Shown in pieces: positions 1 to 12,399 of a stretch of DNA of 64,000 nt. The translations under genes were made by a program, and so were the position numbers. Source of the stretch: Sanghuangporus weigelae (lineage: Eukaryota; Basidiomycota; Agaricomycetes; Hymenochaetales; Hymenochaetaceae). The stretch spans positions 1,587,261 to 1,651,260 of the forward strand of contig CP137329.1 in NCBI GenBank assembly GCA_033182465.1, written 5' to 3'. Numbering within the stretch: the stretch's first letter is position 1; each line of letters begins with the position of its first letter. Below the pieces are notes generated by a model. The model had not been told where the DNA came from, did not search any database, and saw only the letters and a program-made list of their open reading frames with translations.

Positions 1-2857
1 TGCTGGTGATAAGAATACAGATTGAAGAGCGAGAGTGAATATACGTTGGAGCTAGAAGCTAAAGGAGACTTCGAACGTCAACCGAGGAGGATAATTCATA
101 GTATACACTCGAGGGTTTGACCGCTGTTAGAGTGGGTATGGGTGCCTTGAAAGTAATGGTTCTCGCCGAAGACAGATAGGCGGGGAAGTAGAGAAGCTAG
201 CGGAAGTGTTGTGGCATGGGGAGGCTGTCCTCCGTTTGCGCGGTCCGCAGATCCATTAGTTAGTGTTCCTTGCTAGACGACAAAGTGCCACTCCAGCGCG
301 ACGAAATCAATGAGAATATCGACGAAATAGCCGGGGAGTAAAAGCCCGAGAATAGATATAGGGATCAAAGCCAATCAGATATTTTGAGCTTCTGACATTG
401 TGAAGAGGTTCCGGGCGTGGGACGGAGAGAACTTTGTTTTATGAACTTGTCATGTGTAGACTGTACTTATTGTCTTGAAAGAGGATGACGATGGTGGCTA
501 GCAGGAGGTTTCATTTCCGCGAATAGGGACAATTTTAAGGTGAGCCAAGTGACGACTGGTATGGTGTGCGCCACGTGGGAGAGTTGTTGAGAGTACCACA
601 AATGGAATGTCGCCGTCAAATGGAAGCAAGGTACGTAAGCAGAGTGCCGATCAAATATCCCGAGTAGAGTGATCTGAATAGAAATAAGTAAGATAGGGCT
701 AAACCATAATGAGGACTAGTCGGGACCAATATTCATCTGATTTTCTATTCGATTTTTTATGAAATTTAAAGGACATGGTGTTCTTTGAAGCCATTCTCTG
801 TTCCTTGTCTTCTCTTCATCATACACGCTTTTGTCGTTGCGTCGATTACGGCCACGACGACCACGACCACGGCCACGACGACGTGCAGCGAGAGACGGAG
901 CGACGCCGCTCACCGCCACCGCTCGCTCTAAAAGCACTCGACGCTCGACTCTCTAGGTTCGCGGCAAGCGGATTCAAACCTGGACTGGACTGGGGACGTT
1001 CACGTCAATTCTCCGCGCACTTCGCTTGCTTGCTTGCTCTCCATCTTAGCGACTATTGCAAATCAAATATCTTGATTTTCTAATTCGTCTTGGGCTCTCT
1101 TTCTTCTCTCTCTGGGGTTCTTCAGTGCCACAGTATCGCGTAAAATAAAGGCTTTTGCTACGGCTCTTGTCGATTTGCCCCTCTCGCCGGCAAACGAACG
1201 AACGACGGCCAGTTGGAGATCAACCATCATCAACCGAACCTGCGAATAATCAACGCGCGCGCTGATTCCGATACACTCCACCATAGACGGATCGAACGAA
1301 CGAGTGATCGACTGTCCGACCGAGACTCCCCGACCGACAGGCACAATATCGAGCGCCTCTTCCTATCTCGCTTTCGTTTGCTTCCTCATTTTCTCTGCAC
1401 GACGAAGTAGACAGTTGAGTGCGTTGAAGAAGGCAAACATCAATATTTGGCTCGGCTGCCACCCGAGATTATATTGTTGGTGAGTTTCTCTTCGTTGTCG
1501 TCATGACCTGTGTCGCCACCGACCTTTCCCCATTTTTCATTGCCCTCCTTCATTGCTGAGTCCTTATCATCCATTGAGAAGGCCAGTCTTCAATATTACT
1601 TACTCCTGTTCCCGCGTTCATTTTGAACATCTTCATTTCTATTTACTCGAACAATAAGAGAAGAGCAAAAGGCACTAACAATCTGCTTTCTCTCCGTTCT
1701 TTGCTTCTCATATATCTTTGTCCTCCGTGGCGCGTGGACGACTCTTGGGGACACGGCACCCTGGTTCCGCTGTTTGACCCCGTTGCTCGTGTTTTGACTG
1801 CGACGGACGCTTTTGACGCTCATACCAACACGACGCTCACGGTGCTACGGTACCACCATATCCCGTATCACGCATTTTCCGTTCAATCCCATTCGCCATA
1901 TTCTCTCGCATTGCTGAAACATTTGCGGTGCACATACACCCACGCTCGGAACTCTTATCATTCTGGTCCCGCGTCTTCCTCCTGCTTCGCGACGCGACAT
2001 TCCGCGTACTTTGACTTCATTTTCCTGGTGTGGAATCACGTAAACGCGTCATATCGTGTGCTTGTCCGAACGCGGGGGATTTTCTCCATCTGGGCGTGGT
2101 TTCTTTTGGGCCCTGCTATTCCACTTCATCCCGTTGGTCGGTGTGGATCGACTCGGGAAACATATCAATCTTGACGATCCGTATATCAACATATTTCGAA
2201 ATCAATCACAGCTAGAAATAAACCGCGCACGTTTAGAATCTTCCCTTCTTGCTGACGACGACACAAAGTGATTGCTACGGGCGGCGCAGACGATACCAGA
2301 TCTGGTTGCTAGGGTGAAATCAAACTGAAAAAAAAAGTAGGAAGGTTTACCGGTGGTTTGCTCACCGTGGAGGTGAAGATTGACCCTGTCCAGGTGAGCC
2401 TCATCATTTCCGTTTATATTCCAGCAATATCACGATCAAGGCCGCTTCGCGGGCCCATTGTTCGGGCAAGCCTGCATCTGTTGCTACCCGAGATGTGGAC
2501 CATCTGCTTTTGCTTCACATCCCAATGTTTTGTTTATGTAACTCAATTTGCGAGTTTCCGAGCGCAGTTTCGTCCGTCCCGCGTTGCATTACCGAAATCG
2601 AGTATCTCGTGTGCTGATATTTTGTTCTTATGCATTCTCTTTAAAAGGTAAATAGAGCGGAGCGAATATCACAGGGAGCTCTTTCCCTTCCCTTCTTGCC
2701 TTGACGACCGCTGGCGAGAGACACGAGGTTGATTGGAGGGTGGTCGATTCGGGCATCGAGTATTTCCCATTTGTGTTTCCATTTTACGACCTCCATTACG
2801 ACGACGACTGCATCGGACGCGGTGCGTCGACTCTGAAAAGAGGAGAGCAGGAAAACG
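1..2857. other. Upstream region without a recognised gene
   Basis: I see no convincing coding sequence here. Open frames on both strands are short and of biased, meaningless composition. From about 1,080 to 2,700 the + strand is pyrimidine-rich, with long CT runs. Such tracts are common in fungal promoters and 5' untranslated regions. A GTGAGT at about 1,480 could be the donor of a 5'-UTR intron belonging to the gene that starts at 2,858, but I cannot pair it with certainty. Positions 1-700 could hold the end of a neighbouring gene that lies outside the window. Confidence 0.5.
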
Positions 2858-5800
2858 ATGACAATGACGCACCGATACGAATCGATGTCGCTGTCGACAG
2901 AGGTGCAAACTGAGGATGTTCTAGTCGCGTTGTCTGCGTTTCCCACCCCGCCAAACCATATTCCAGCATCGCCTGCTGTGTCGAGCGGAGCAGGCAACAG
3001 CTACTTCTCATCATCACGAGAGCGAGAGCGGGATGCTCCGCCAAGTTCTTTCACTACGTTGAGCACGAAGAGACCACGGCCTGTGAGGAGAGACAGTGAG
3101 ATGAGCGTGGGGAGTGCATATAGCGCGCAGAGCACGGCTAGTGGACAAAGCGTGCAGAGCGGAAAACTGAGCCTACGGGTGAACGGACATGATATCGAGC
3201 TGGCTCGCGAATCTAGGAAGGATATAAGGAGGGATAGTGGGAGCGGGAGTAGTACGTCCTCTGGGCTGATGGTAAATGGCTCCTCGACTTCGATGCTGCC
3301 GAGTCCTATGAGCGGGCGGACGTACTTTACGGCGCCCAACTCGCCATTACCGCCTAACACGCCTGGTGCAGGGCCTAGTTCGGCAGTCTCCTCTGGATTG
3401 GGGGTAGGAATACGTTCTTCGTCCTCCTCTTCTTCAAATACCCCGTCATCAGCTTATCCAGTATCGACTTCATCTGCATCCGCATATCCGTCATCCTCGC
3501 CGTCCTCTGCGTATCCTTATTCTCCGGCTTACACCAGTCGTTATGCGTACCCAGTTCCTTCGACGTCTACTCGCACGGCGCTTTCGATGCTTTCTTCTGC
3601 TACTACCTCCGCTTCTGCTTCTTCGTCGCCTTCATCTATGCATGTGCGTATCAGTGCCGTTGGCATGTCACCCATCGAAGAGCGGGATGAACGAGATCGA
3701 GAAAAAATGCGCGAGAGATCGTCCCAACTGTCTCGACGCCAGTCTTCTATGCCTCCTTCGACTCGACGTCGAAGCCGGTTTAGTCGGTCAAAGATGGAAA
3801 GCGAGAGTGGGAACGAGATCGGTGGTCCGCCGACTGTTCCTCTGCCTCCCGTCCCTTCGATATCGGCACCTGGAGATTCTTCAAGCACAATACCGCGTGG
3901 AAAGCCACCTTCCGTGAAGTCGCTTCCTTCGCTACGGTCGGGTAGAAAGACTGTGAGTTCGCAGAGTCATGGTCGTGATTCTGAAAATGGACACGAAAGG
4001 AGAGAGAGTGGGGTGAGCGTTACGAGCATTGCGAGTGGTGCGAGTGCTTTTAGCTCCGTTGCACCGAGCCTCGCTGGGCTTGGTGTAGCGATGCGTTTTC
4101 GTGCAGGGAGCGAACCGGGGAAGGAAGTCGCGACTAAGGATGCTGCAGATGAGCGACCGAAAAGGACTCCTCGAGCGGGCACGATCCCGCTTAGAATCGA
4201 TATTCCTTCAACACTTGCGCAAGAAAAGGAACGGCTTATTGCCAGGACCGAGTGGATAGATAAACCGCTAGGTTCGGGGAGCTCGTTGGCTTCGCCTTTG
4301 CCACGGGAGCTCGGCGGTTCGCGTGGATTATCGGACAGAGGTCCGGATGGCGAGAAGGCGCAAAGCCCGACGGCGAGCTTGTTTAGTGTTGCGAGCGGTG
4401 CGACCACGCGAAGCGGGGGACTGACCACGGCGCAGATTTTGAAAACTAGGGTCAGTGGGATATTAGAAGGACTAGAAGGCATACCTGGCGTAAGCTCGCC
4501 TGCGGGTGCGCCTGTGAGGGCGAGCCCGAGTCCGCACATGAACGGAGGCGGGGCGAGAGGAAGCGAAGAGAGAGAAGAGAGGGTAAGTACACAGGCGTTG
4601 CTCGTTTTCTCCATTCTTTTTGTAAGCTTTGCATTTTCGGTGCGTTGGCTAGCGGAAGTGCTTCTTCCGCAGTCTCTGTACCCGTTTGTTTTCGCGTTTT
4701 TCTTCTCAATGGCCGAGCCTGAGCGCGCCGGAGCTAGCGAGTCTGGCGTTACCTTAACCGGTAACAAAGATCGGCGTGCGGATCCGACTGGCTCGTTTCA
4801 CCCCTTTCATTTTCGCTTTTATGGCTTAGTGCTCTAGTTCCTTTGGCATAAGCGCGTTACGATAGCAGTGCTGACCTCTTGTTCTTTTCACGCGGCGTTC
4901 CCAGGTACAGCGGTTGCAAAAAGCAACGTCGACGAGTCTGCACCCGCCGGCGAGTTCTGCGAATATGTGCGACAAGACCGGCAGTGCCGTGGGTGAGAGT
5001 GATGGGTTGCTGATTGCTGAGGATTTGAATAAGGATCTGTTACTAGCACGCGCTGTTACGCCGTTGACACCAGGTGAACATGGAGGTAGCGCGTCCTCGA
5101 CGTCGCCGCTGGAGCTCTCGACCACGTCACGAGCTCTCCGTGAAATGAGCAAGGACGGTGCCTCAGCACTCGCTGTGCCTTCTCTCACAAGAATACCTCC
5201 GTTGTCGGATGTAGAAATGGACGGACACGAAAGTGAGAAAGGTGACGGAGAGCCGAGGCTGTCTTCGGAGAGCTTGCTGGGTCAGTTCCCGTCGACGCCG
5301 ACCGTGACACGGCCGCCGCCCACATCGTATCCGTTTCCTGCCTCAAGTTCTCACACCGATTCTTCTCGAACGCCGACTTCGGCGTCGAGCTCCAGCTCGA
5401 ACATTATTCAGCGGACGATGAGCCAGAGTCGGAGGAAGCCATTGCCTCCGGCTCCACGTGGATTACGTTCGTCTCTGTCTTTCATCAACACATTTGGTCG
5501 AGATTCTTCGTCCATCGCAGAAGATGCAGTTGATGGAGTCCGTGGTCGTAGTTCGGATCGGGATGGTGCGGGAAGCCCCGACATTACGACCATGATAAAC
5601 AAGACACCGCGTCCGGCGCTACGTTCGAAATCTCTCTCTGCGAGGTCCAATCGGTCAAGCAAGTCTTTGTCTACACGCTCGAGCTCGATAAAAAGCTCGA
5701 ATAGGGAACGCACGCGTCCATCCCTTCCCGATGAGAGTGAGAGGCAGAAGGCACTTTCCCGATTCAGCGCAGTTTCGTCTTCCTCGTCTGCTTCGCCTTC

Positions 5801-7559
5801 CCGTATGTCAAGCTTGAAGAGTAATGGAACGTCTATGCGGCGATCTGCTGGTTCGGAGTTCATAGATGCATATGGTGGGATAGACGAAGAAGATGCAGAG
5901 GCAAGTGTGGATTATGGGATTGCGATCGCAAGGCATCGCGGAGGATACGACTTGTCTCCCAGGCTTGACAGCAACATTGACGAATTCGGCGCTATACGCA
6001 ATGGGCACAATCCTGCAGACTTCTATAGTGAGGAGGCAGATTCGTTGCTTGGCGGTGCGGCTGAGAACGGTTCACCAGACGACGAAGAAAGTGATAGCGA
6101 TATTGACCTGCATACACCACTTCCTCACATCCTGCTACGCGAGGGCGTCCTATCACCGCATTCGAAAGTGCTCGCATCTCTGGCGTCTGGCTCGCTTAGC
6201 TCACGAAACTCAATTGTGGGCACGGGTAGGGATAGCGTTGCAAGTTATGCCACGAATGGTGAGTTCCAGTTAATCGGCATTATATCTGCAGTTATCTGAT
6301 GTATGCTTTTTAGCATCCTTCGGATCTGTGATGACGAAGACCGGTTTGTTCAAGGATGAGCGCAACACGGAGAGACGCCGCCGCCGCCACCGTGATGGAA
6401 AGCTCCTCCGAGAAGGGTTGGGACTGACAACAGGTTTAGGATGGAGTGATAGGTGCGCCGCCAACACTGTTCCTTTATCTGCATCTTTCTGATATTGACC
6501 TCTGTCTGTATTTGAAGCGAGGATGAGGACGCACCTTCGCCCTTTACGAATCGCGTGACTAGTATGACGTTGTCGCGGAATACGAGCATGGCCTCTGTGC
6601 GGTCTGAATCGTCGAAGAAGTCTCAGTTCTTCTCTCGCTCAACTCCTTCATCTGAGGTTCCTTCAAGAGCTGTGTCGTCACTATCAGGACGTCCAGACAT
6701 CTTATCATCACGAACTTCTCGTAGTCCTAGTGAACCCCATCCTCTCTCAAAATCTTATTCCTCCGTGAACCTTGCACAGCGAAGGACCTGTCCGCAGGAG
6801 AAACAAGCATTCTTGAAGAGTGCCGGTGAAGAGCGCCGCTCTATGTCTCCGACGAGCTCCAGTACTACAAGCTTTCCATTTCCGCCGACTCCAAGTGACG
6901 ACATGCATGATAGCTCGGATGAAAACTTGCCTTCGATGATCTCCGGGCGTAACCGGACAGCTTCGCGAACGTCAAGTAGCGGGGCAAGAACACCTACCGC
7001 TGGCGCACTGAAACCGAAACAGAGTGTATCGTCGTTTCGTGCTCGGTCTGTAACAAGCTCCAAGTCCGCACCACCATCTCGTTTGCCGTCCACTGGAGCT
7101 TCCACGCCTCGTCCTCTTCGTCTGCCTGCACTTCAGCAACAGAAGTCGTTGAATACCGAAGACGGCTTGAAGCTTCAACCCGGACAGCCGACTCCTGGTT
7201 CCGGCTCAATATTGGGCTACAATCGCAACTTGCATGATCGACAACGCACCCAGCTGCTTTCGGCGCCGAAATCCGCCCCAGCTCATGGAAGTGGGGACCC
7301 ACCCGACGTTGTTTCTCCCGCGCTTTCTCAAAGTTCAGCACCTTCTACATACGGGGACCGACGTGTGTACCGTTCAATGCCTGCCACTTCGTCGTTCCAA
7401 CCACCAGCTAGTGTTACTAGTAGTACGTCGCGATTGCGAGAACCGTCGCCATCGAGGTTGTCTGCGCCGATGACGGGGCTTGCAAGACCCCGCACCGGGA
7501 CAGGCATGGTGTACCGACAAAGTTCGATGTCTGCGACTCCTGTTGGGACTGCGATCTAG
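2858..7559 (+). CDS. Large Ser-rich, probably disordered fungal protein, 4 exons
   Basis: Exons 2858-4582, 4905-6258, 6314-6452 and 6518-7559 join without a frame break to 1,419 residues. Donors and acceptors are canonical: GTAAGT/CAG, GTGAGT/TAG and GTGCGC/AAG. The first intron (322 nt) is unusually long for this organism and the others are 55 and 65 nt. The protein is dominated by Ser, Pro, Thr and Arg, with poly-Ser blocks around residues 185-260. It has short charged stretches such as EEREERVQRLQK at the exon 1/2 junction, which may form a small coiled coil. A compact conserved-looking motif, GLGWSDSEDEDAPSPF, spans the exon 3/4 junction. There is no catalytic motif, signal peptide or membrane segment. 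The splice model is well supported because all four exons keep one frame. The function is unknown. Composition resembles cell-polarity, cytoskeletal or signalling scaffolds, but that is inference only. Confidence 0.85.
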
Positions 7560-8222
7560 CTTGAATTTTCGTCGTACTGCGTTTGCATACCCGCCCTATC
7601 TCCGATCTCCTTCGATTAGCAATTTGGATCTTCGCACTGGCCTTTCTTAGAGTCTGTGCTTTCACCCTTTGATCACCACTCCCTGCATTCTTCTGGTTCG
7701 TTATGAGCTTTACGCATTATATTCGTTTTAAAAGTTTCGTCGCATCTGTTCCCCGGTCACGCATTCTCTCTTATCGTGAATGACATTCTTTTGTACCAGT
7801 GCCACATTCCCTTGTCCATACCGCGGATCCATTATGTATTCAAACCTTTATACCTTCCTCGACCCTATCTATCGTACCTATTTATAGTATTCGCGTTTAT
7901 GTTTCTATAATCTCGGAGTAACCTCATTCCTTCATCTTTGTCTATTCGACTATCTCATCTCTGAACAGTGTCGATCTTTTCCTGTCTTTGTACTCTTTTT
8001 TGTTTCTCATACCTTCGACATTTTTTGGAGTTCTCGGATCCATCCTTCCCTTCATGATTTCTTTTCTCGTTACATTTAAGATTTAGCTATTGAGCTTAGG
8101 AAGGAAGCAAGATACCCGATTTAGATGCTTTAGAATCGAACAGCTTGTTCTTTAGGGGAAAATAATGAGAGAAGTTAGGCGTGGGAAAACACTTGCATCG
8201 GGGCCATCATGCGTGTCAATAT
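7560..8222. other. 3' flank of the Ser-rich gene
   Basis: T-rich sequence follows the stop codon, with several TTTTTT and TATTTAT stretches, consistent with a 3' untranslated region and terminator. No coding sequence is supported. It ends at the inverted-repeat element beginning near 8,223. Confidence 0.5.
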
Positions 8223-8652
8223 TACAGCCGATTCCGAAAACCTTGACAGTGCACTCAACTACAAAAATTCAGGGTCCAAGGGTCCATCCTATATGGAGAA
8301 GCTCCGCGTGTCTAGTCAGTAGTCTGGGTAAAACCCTGTCCCCTCAACAACTTCACTACTTTCATGCCCCAGAGATAAATGCATAGCCAGTAAGATAATC
8401 ACATTGACATCTGACATGTTATTTACCATGAATTTAGTGCTCTACCAAATTCATTTTGCTTTGTGTTGTTTTCTGGATGATTGCATAATCTACAGTTATC
8501 AATGCCGATCCCTTCTGATCTGATTGTTGGTCAGCAAGGCTTGGGCTCTGGGCAGCACCTCAATAGGTATAGACCTTTCTCTATATGGAGTGGGAACCTG
8601 GACCCTGAATTTTTGTAGTTGTGTACTGTCAAGGTTTTCGGAATCGGCTGTA
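8223..8652. mobile_element. TA-flanked inverted-repeat element (MITE-like)
   Basis: The left arm beginning CAGCCGATTCCGAAAACC at 8,225 is repeated in reverse complement ending at 8,650. Match over the outer 50 bp is nearly perfect and decays over about 90 bp. Both ends are flanked by TA (8,223-8,224 and 8,651-8,652). The 426-bp element has no coding capacity. TA flanks and a CAG terminus suggest mobilisation by a Tc1/mariner-type transposase, which is inference. Two other elements in the window (25,736-42,034 and 48,963-49,628) share the CAG...CTG ends and TA flanks but not the rest of the terminus. Confidence 0.75.
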
Positions 8653-8937
8653 ATGATGCGACTCTGAACTCAACTATCGCGTCGTGGTGCTTGCGGTATA
8701 CAAGTCTTAGAGTTAAAAAATGACTTCGTCAATACTTCAAGCCATCCTTGATCTTATGGGTCCTTGATCTTATGGGTATATGTGGCGAGTCAAAGCGCCA
8801 CCAACCCAGCCCGTGCTTTATGTGGCTGGCAATTGGCCTAAGCTCCGATTTCTACAAAACCATCCAGTCTGTTCATGGAATCCGCAGAATTTTCCTGACA
8901 CGTCCCAGATAGACACCTCGGCTGCATTAAGCTACGC
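8653..8937. other. Intergenic, no feature recognised
   Basis: Short spacer between the inverted-repeat element and the exonuclease gene. It presumably contains that gene's promoter. I see no specific site. Confidence 0.4.
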
Positions 8938-10121
8938 ATGTTCTCCACGTGTATCAGGAACTCCAGACTGTCAATTCAGTCTAGGATGCCCGACTTACTC
9001 TTTCGACGAAATAGCGAGATGCGTAGTCTCGCTACCTCAGCTGGCATTCCTCGATCCTCTGCATCTCGAATGTTTATATGCGATAATCCTGACTCAGTCT
9101 CACGGGCTCGCGACTTTCTGAAGGAAGCGCCCTATGTGCTATTTGATTGCGAGGGGCATAACATAAAAATGCCTGATGGATCTGAAAGTGTCTCGCTGGT
9201 GCAGTTGGGTGCGCCCCATGCGGATGATGTCTTTGTCTTCGACATGCTTGCCCTTCAGAAGAGTCGGCGCGCTACGAAAAACATACTTTCCCTGATATGT
9301 AACCCGACGATCCTCAAAGTGGGATGGGGAGGAGTAGAGGATTTCTCTACGTTGGCTCGGATTTATAAAACATCCATTACGCCGTTTCTCGATTTGCAAC
9401 TTGTCGATATTCACTCGCGCATTCGTCGCGGCGAGTCACGTCAGGTTCAAATATCTCGTCTTGCCAGTAAGTTTTCCCCGAATCTGCCGTCGCAAAGCTG
9501 CAGATTGATGGTGTCCACAAGCTAAGTAGAATGGATCAAGCGTTGGTTGAACATGGCTTGCTCAATGTATCCAAGAAGGAAAGTGAGTAAGATCTTCAAG
9601 TTGCGAAGCCAATTTTATCCTCATCCCTTCTAGATCACAGAGGAAGCTGGTCCGAACGGCCTCTGGTCAATTCTGACATCCGCTATTCCGCAAACGATAT
9701 TGTTCGCATCTCCGAACTACATGACTACTTCAAGCACTGCAGGATCCTTTCCGCGAAACTCCTTGCGGACGTGATCGCCCAGACGGCGCTGTACATGGAG
9801 TTATACGGACCGACAGGAATTTTGAATTTCCGAAAGCGATTCATACCTTCCAACATTCTACCTCTCGATATCATCAGCATCTCTATCAGCAGAAGAAGTT
9901 TCTTCACGAGGAATAGGGACTTGGGAAAGTGCACAGGCTGCCATCGTGCTCTGTCTCGCGAAAGTTTTCCGCTGTCAGACATACACAGTGGGACGGATGG
10001 GAAACGATTGCCACTATGCAAGGCATGTATATTCCTCGTGAAGAAAGAGAAATACGTACTGCGGAATGCTGCGCAGACGGCAAAGAGGTTCGTAGAGAGT
10101 CTCTTGAAAGTGAATTACTGA
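8938..10121 (+). CDS. 3'-5' exonuclease domain protein with C-terminal Cys motif; apparent frameshift
   Basis: Residues 60-200 carry the DEDD exonuclease motifs: FDCEG (motif I), ILKVGWGGVEDF (motif II) and, after the break, ERPLVNSDIRYSANDI containing the YxxxD of motif III. This is a DEDDy-type nuclease domain of the RNase D/WRN/EXD1 group. The C-terminus has GKCTGCHRALS followed by LCKACIF, two CxxC pairs that probably bind zinc. Exons are 8938-9582 and 9634-10121, with a 51-nt intron (GTGAGT...TAG). Within exon 1 the frame changes around 9,471-9,479, a run of TTTTCCCC. The downstream frame (VHKLSRMDQALVEHG) is clearly homologous continuation, and no GT-AG intron here restores it. The locus is therefore either a recent pseudogene or carries a homopolymer sequencing error. 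The start could also be one of two later in-frame ATGs. Substrate is unknown. Confidence 0.75.
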
Positions 10122-10629
10122 CTATCTTTGTGAGTTTTCCATCGTCTCCTTTCTCTGGAAACACCCCTCTGACCATTGCTTCCAGACTAATCTACTCGAT
10201 AGCTCTCATGGCGGATATGCCAGCCTCATTGTGTAAACCTGCAAGACAAATTCAATTTTAACAGATTATATTTATACAAAACGGTTGTCAGAGAACAAAA
10301 TCAATACAAATACACTTTTAAATTCTCAGACCCACCCACAGCTACCGTTACGGATAATACGGCCTTTATGAGCTAAGTGCCGTGGTTGATAAGACGTGTC
10401 TCTACACATGAGAATACTAGACACGCACGGTAGTGCGCGAGATATTTACATTCAAAGAGAATTGAATATATGGGGGATAGCGAGACATGAGACTCCAGGC
10501 CGAGAATAACGAGCAAAGAGCACACGAGCGCTAAAATACATGCTGCATGGATCCTGGACAGCAGGACAAGTCCATAGTATCAGATATACATACATTCACA
10601 CTAGGCAGACAACCAGCCAGTAGACACTC
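10122..10629. other. Convergent intergenic region, no gene seen
   Basis: Spacer between the 3' ends of the exonuclease gene (+) and the membrane protein gene (-). It is AT-rich near 10,250-10,330, as expected for two facing 3' untranslated regions. No coding frame or repeat is supported. Confidence 0.5.
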
Positions 10630-12189
10630 TTAAACCTCCGATTGACTGACTGAGGCTACGTCAGATTTGTCGGACTCTGACCGCAAGGGAGAGGACAGAG
10701 ATTGATCACGCGAGGCCGAAAATGAAGCTGATGTGATTGACCTACTGAGGGTGAGGACATGGAGTTGCGTCAGACGCAGAGAAGGAATGGATCGCGAATT
10801 TGGTGAAATATCTGTTGTAGGATCTGGATTTCAGACAAAGAAACGATGCGATTTCTGAAGATTAGCAGCTTGGGCCACTGCAGATCAGGCAGAAAGAATC
10901 CCTTCACCACCGCCGTAAGTGTCAGCAGTCGGCGCATTGCGAAGCGCTGGTAGCGAAGAGCTCGTAGATGAGCTATTCCATAGCTCAGACGTTACTCGAG
11001 ATAAGTAGAAGATTGATGAAATCGAATCCTTGTCTTGTGAAAGTAATAAACGGCCCAGAGTCGAAGAATCGTTGCGCTCCTCGGTAGTTGGGTTCTCGGT
11101 CTGACACGAGTTGCCAAAGATACTGCGACCAGTAGAACTGCTTACGTTCGTATGTGCACTCGTGGACGAATGAAGCAAGGCAAGACCGTAGGACGACATT
11201 GAACTGCCTTCGATGACAGTGGTTCCAGCGCCTGGAGTAGACACCCGTTCGTTCATCCCGCTGAGAAGCGTGACAGTGCTACAAGCCGAACTCAGTGACT
11301 CTCCTGCTTCCGTAATCGGCGAGAGCGGTCTGGAAAGTGTACAAGCATCGCGTCCACGGTCCGAGAAAATATCAATCTGTGAGGAAAGCTGTCGTTGCGC
11401 AGGAATGGGAAGTGTGTCCATGGTGCTCGGCAGATACTTGGAGCAATGTGGTTTCGTGCCGATAGGGGCGCTACGGTTTCGGACTGTAAGCGATTTGAGA
11501 TCCAACGGCACACTACTGGTAAGACCGATGTCACGGGCGATGATCCTTGACCAACGGCGGTTCTGAAGTAAGCTCGGGCCTGGTATATCGCCAATTATCG
11601 AAGGTACAGTGATACGAATCTCCGGAATTGACCGTAAGGTCTCTGGAAGGCTCTGTTTCCGAGATGAATGGAAAAGGCTTCGTATCCAAGATCTTCTAAC
11701 AACCACGCGACGTGCCGAATGTGAGCGCCAACCGAGGAAGAATGCACTTTGGGGACGAGCAGGAATACCAACGAGATTGATGTTATCACCAAATTTGACC
11801 TCACCCCTGCACTTCGCTTCCAATCCAAGACTGCAGGCTTGCGTCGCACTCTTCAACCTCGTCAGACCTAGATCTTTCATAGATGCGAGGTCGTTGAGCC
11901 ACTGACGATTCGCCTCAGGATCCGAAAATACAAGAAGACTGGGACTAGTGGCAAGTTTCTTTGAATGAGATCCCACCGTATGACGGATGCAAGTAACAAG
12001 CACCGCTGTCATCATGCAAAGGATAACAACAGAACATGAGACGGGTAGCAAAATCTCCAGAGGGATCCGAGATGAGACGGGGCTTGAGTTAGAATCGCGC
12101 AATTGCATGGGCATAGTGATAGAAAGGGATATATTGCGAGATGGAAGGAGTGTGCTTTTAAGCGAATGTAATCTAGAATGTGAAATCAT
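10630..12189 (-). CDS. Single-pass membrane protein with long Ser-rich cytosolic tail
   Basis: Two exons on the minus strand, 12189-10908 and 10811-10630, separated by a 96-nt intron (GTGAAG...CAACAG). They join in frame to 487 residues. A hydrophobic segment (about residues 46-69, IPLEILLPVSCSVVILCMM) is the only membrane span and is followed at once by CIRH and basic residues, suggesting an inside C-terminus. The remaining 400 residues are Ser- and Arg-rich without recognisable domains. I place the second exon because without it the frame stops after ILSA, while the spliced frame continues in the same Ser-rich style to the stop at 10,630-10,632. The start is the first ATG, and MPMQLRD 25 residues later is an alternative. 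No function can be assigned. It neighbours, tail to head, another membrane protein gene on the same strand. Confidence 0.7.
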
Positions 12190-12399
12190 ACAACAGCGTG
12201 ATGGTAGAGAGAGCAGACGAAACCACCAGTACCGCGTCTGCGGTGAACGAACGTCAGCCTCAAGAAAAATCTGACGTAATCAAACTCAGCGAAGTACACT
12301 AAGCTAAATAACAGGAATCCAATTATACAAGTCGTGTACTGCTTCCACATTAAGAATCCCAAAAGAAACGTTCCATCGAAAATTATTTCCACGATATGT

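Noticed and set aside
775-2651. Several open frames of 60-180 codons upstream of the Ser-rich gene
   Set aside because: Composition is that of translated CT-rich, repetitive DNA, frames overlap on both strands, and none shows splice support or a family motif.
3967-4767. A 266-codon minus-strand frame
   Set aside because: Antisense to the Ser-rich exon 1, without motifs; codon bias of the + frame explains the lack of stops.
4583-4837. Continuation of the Ser-rich protein past 4,582
   Set aside because: A strong GTAAGT at 4,583 and in-frame joining to 4,905 give a continuous protein; the unspliced tail is Phe/Leu-rich and unlike the rest.
9467-9503. A 37-nt GTAAGT...CAG intron in the exonuclease gene
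   Set aside because: Splicing it leaves the reading frame out of phase with the clearly homologous downstream part; alternative acceptors give stops at once.
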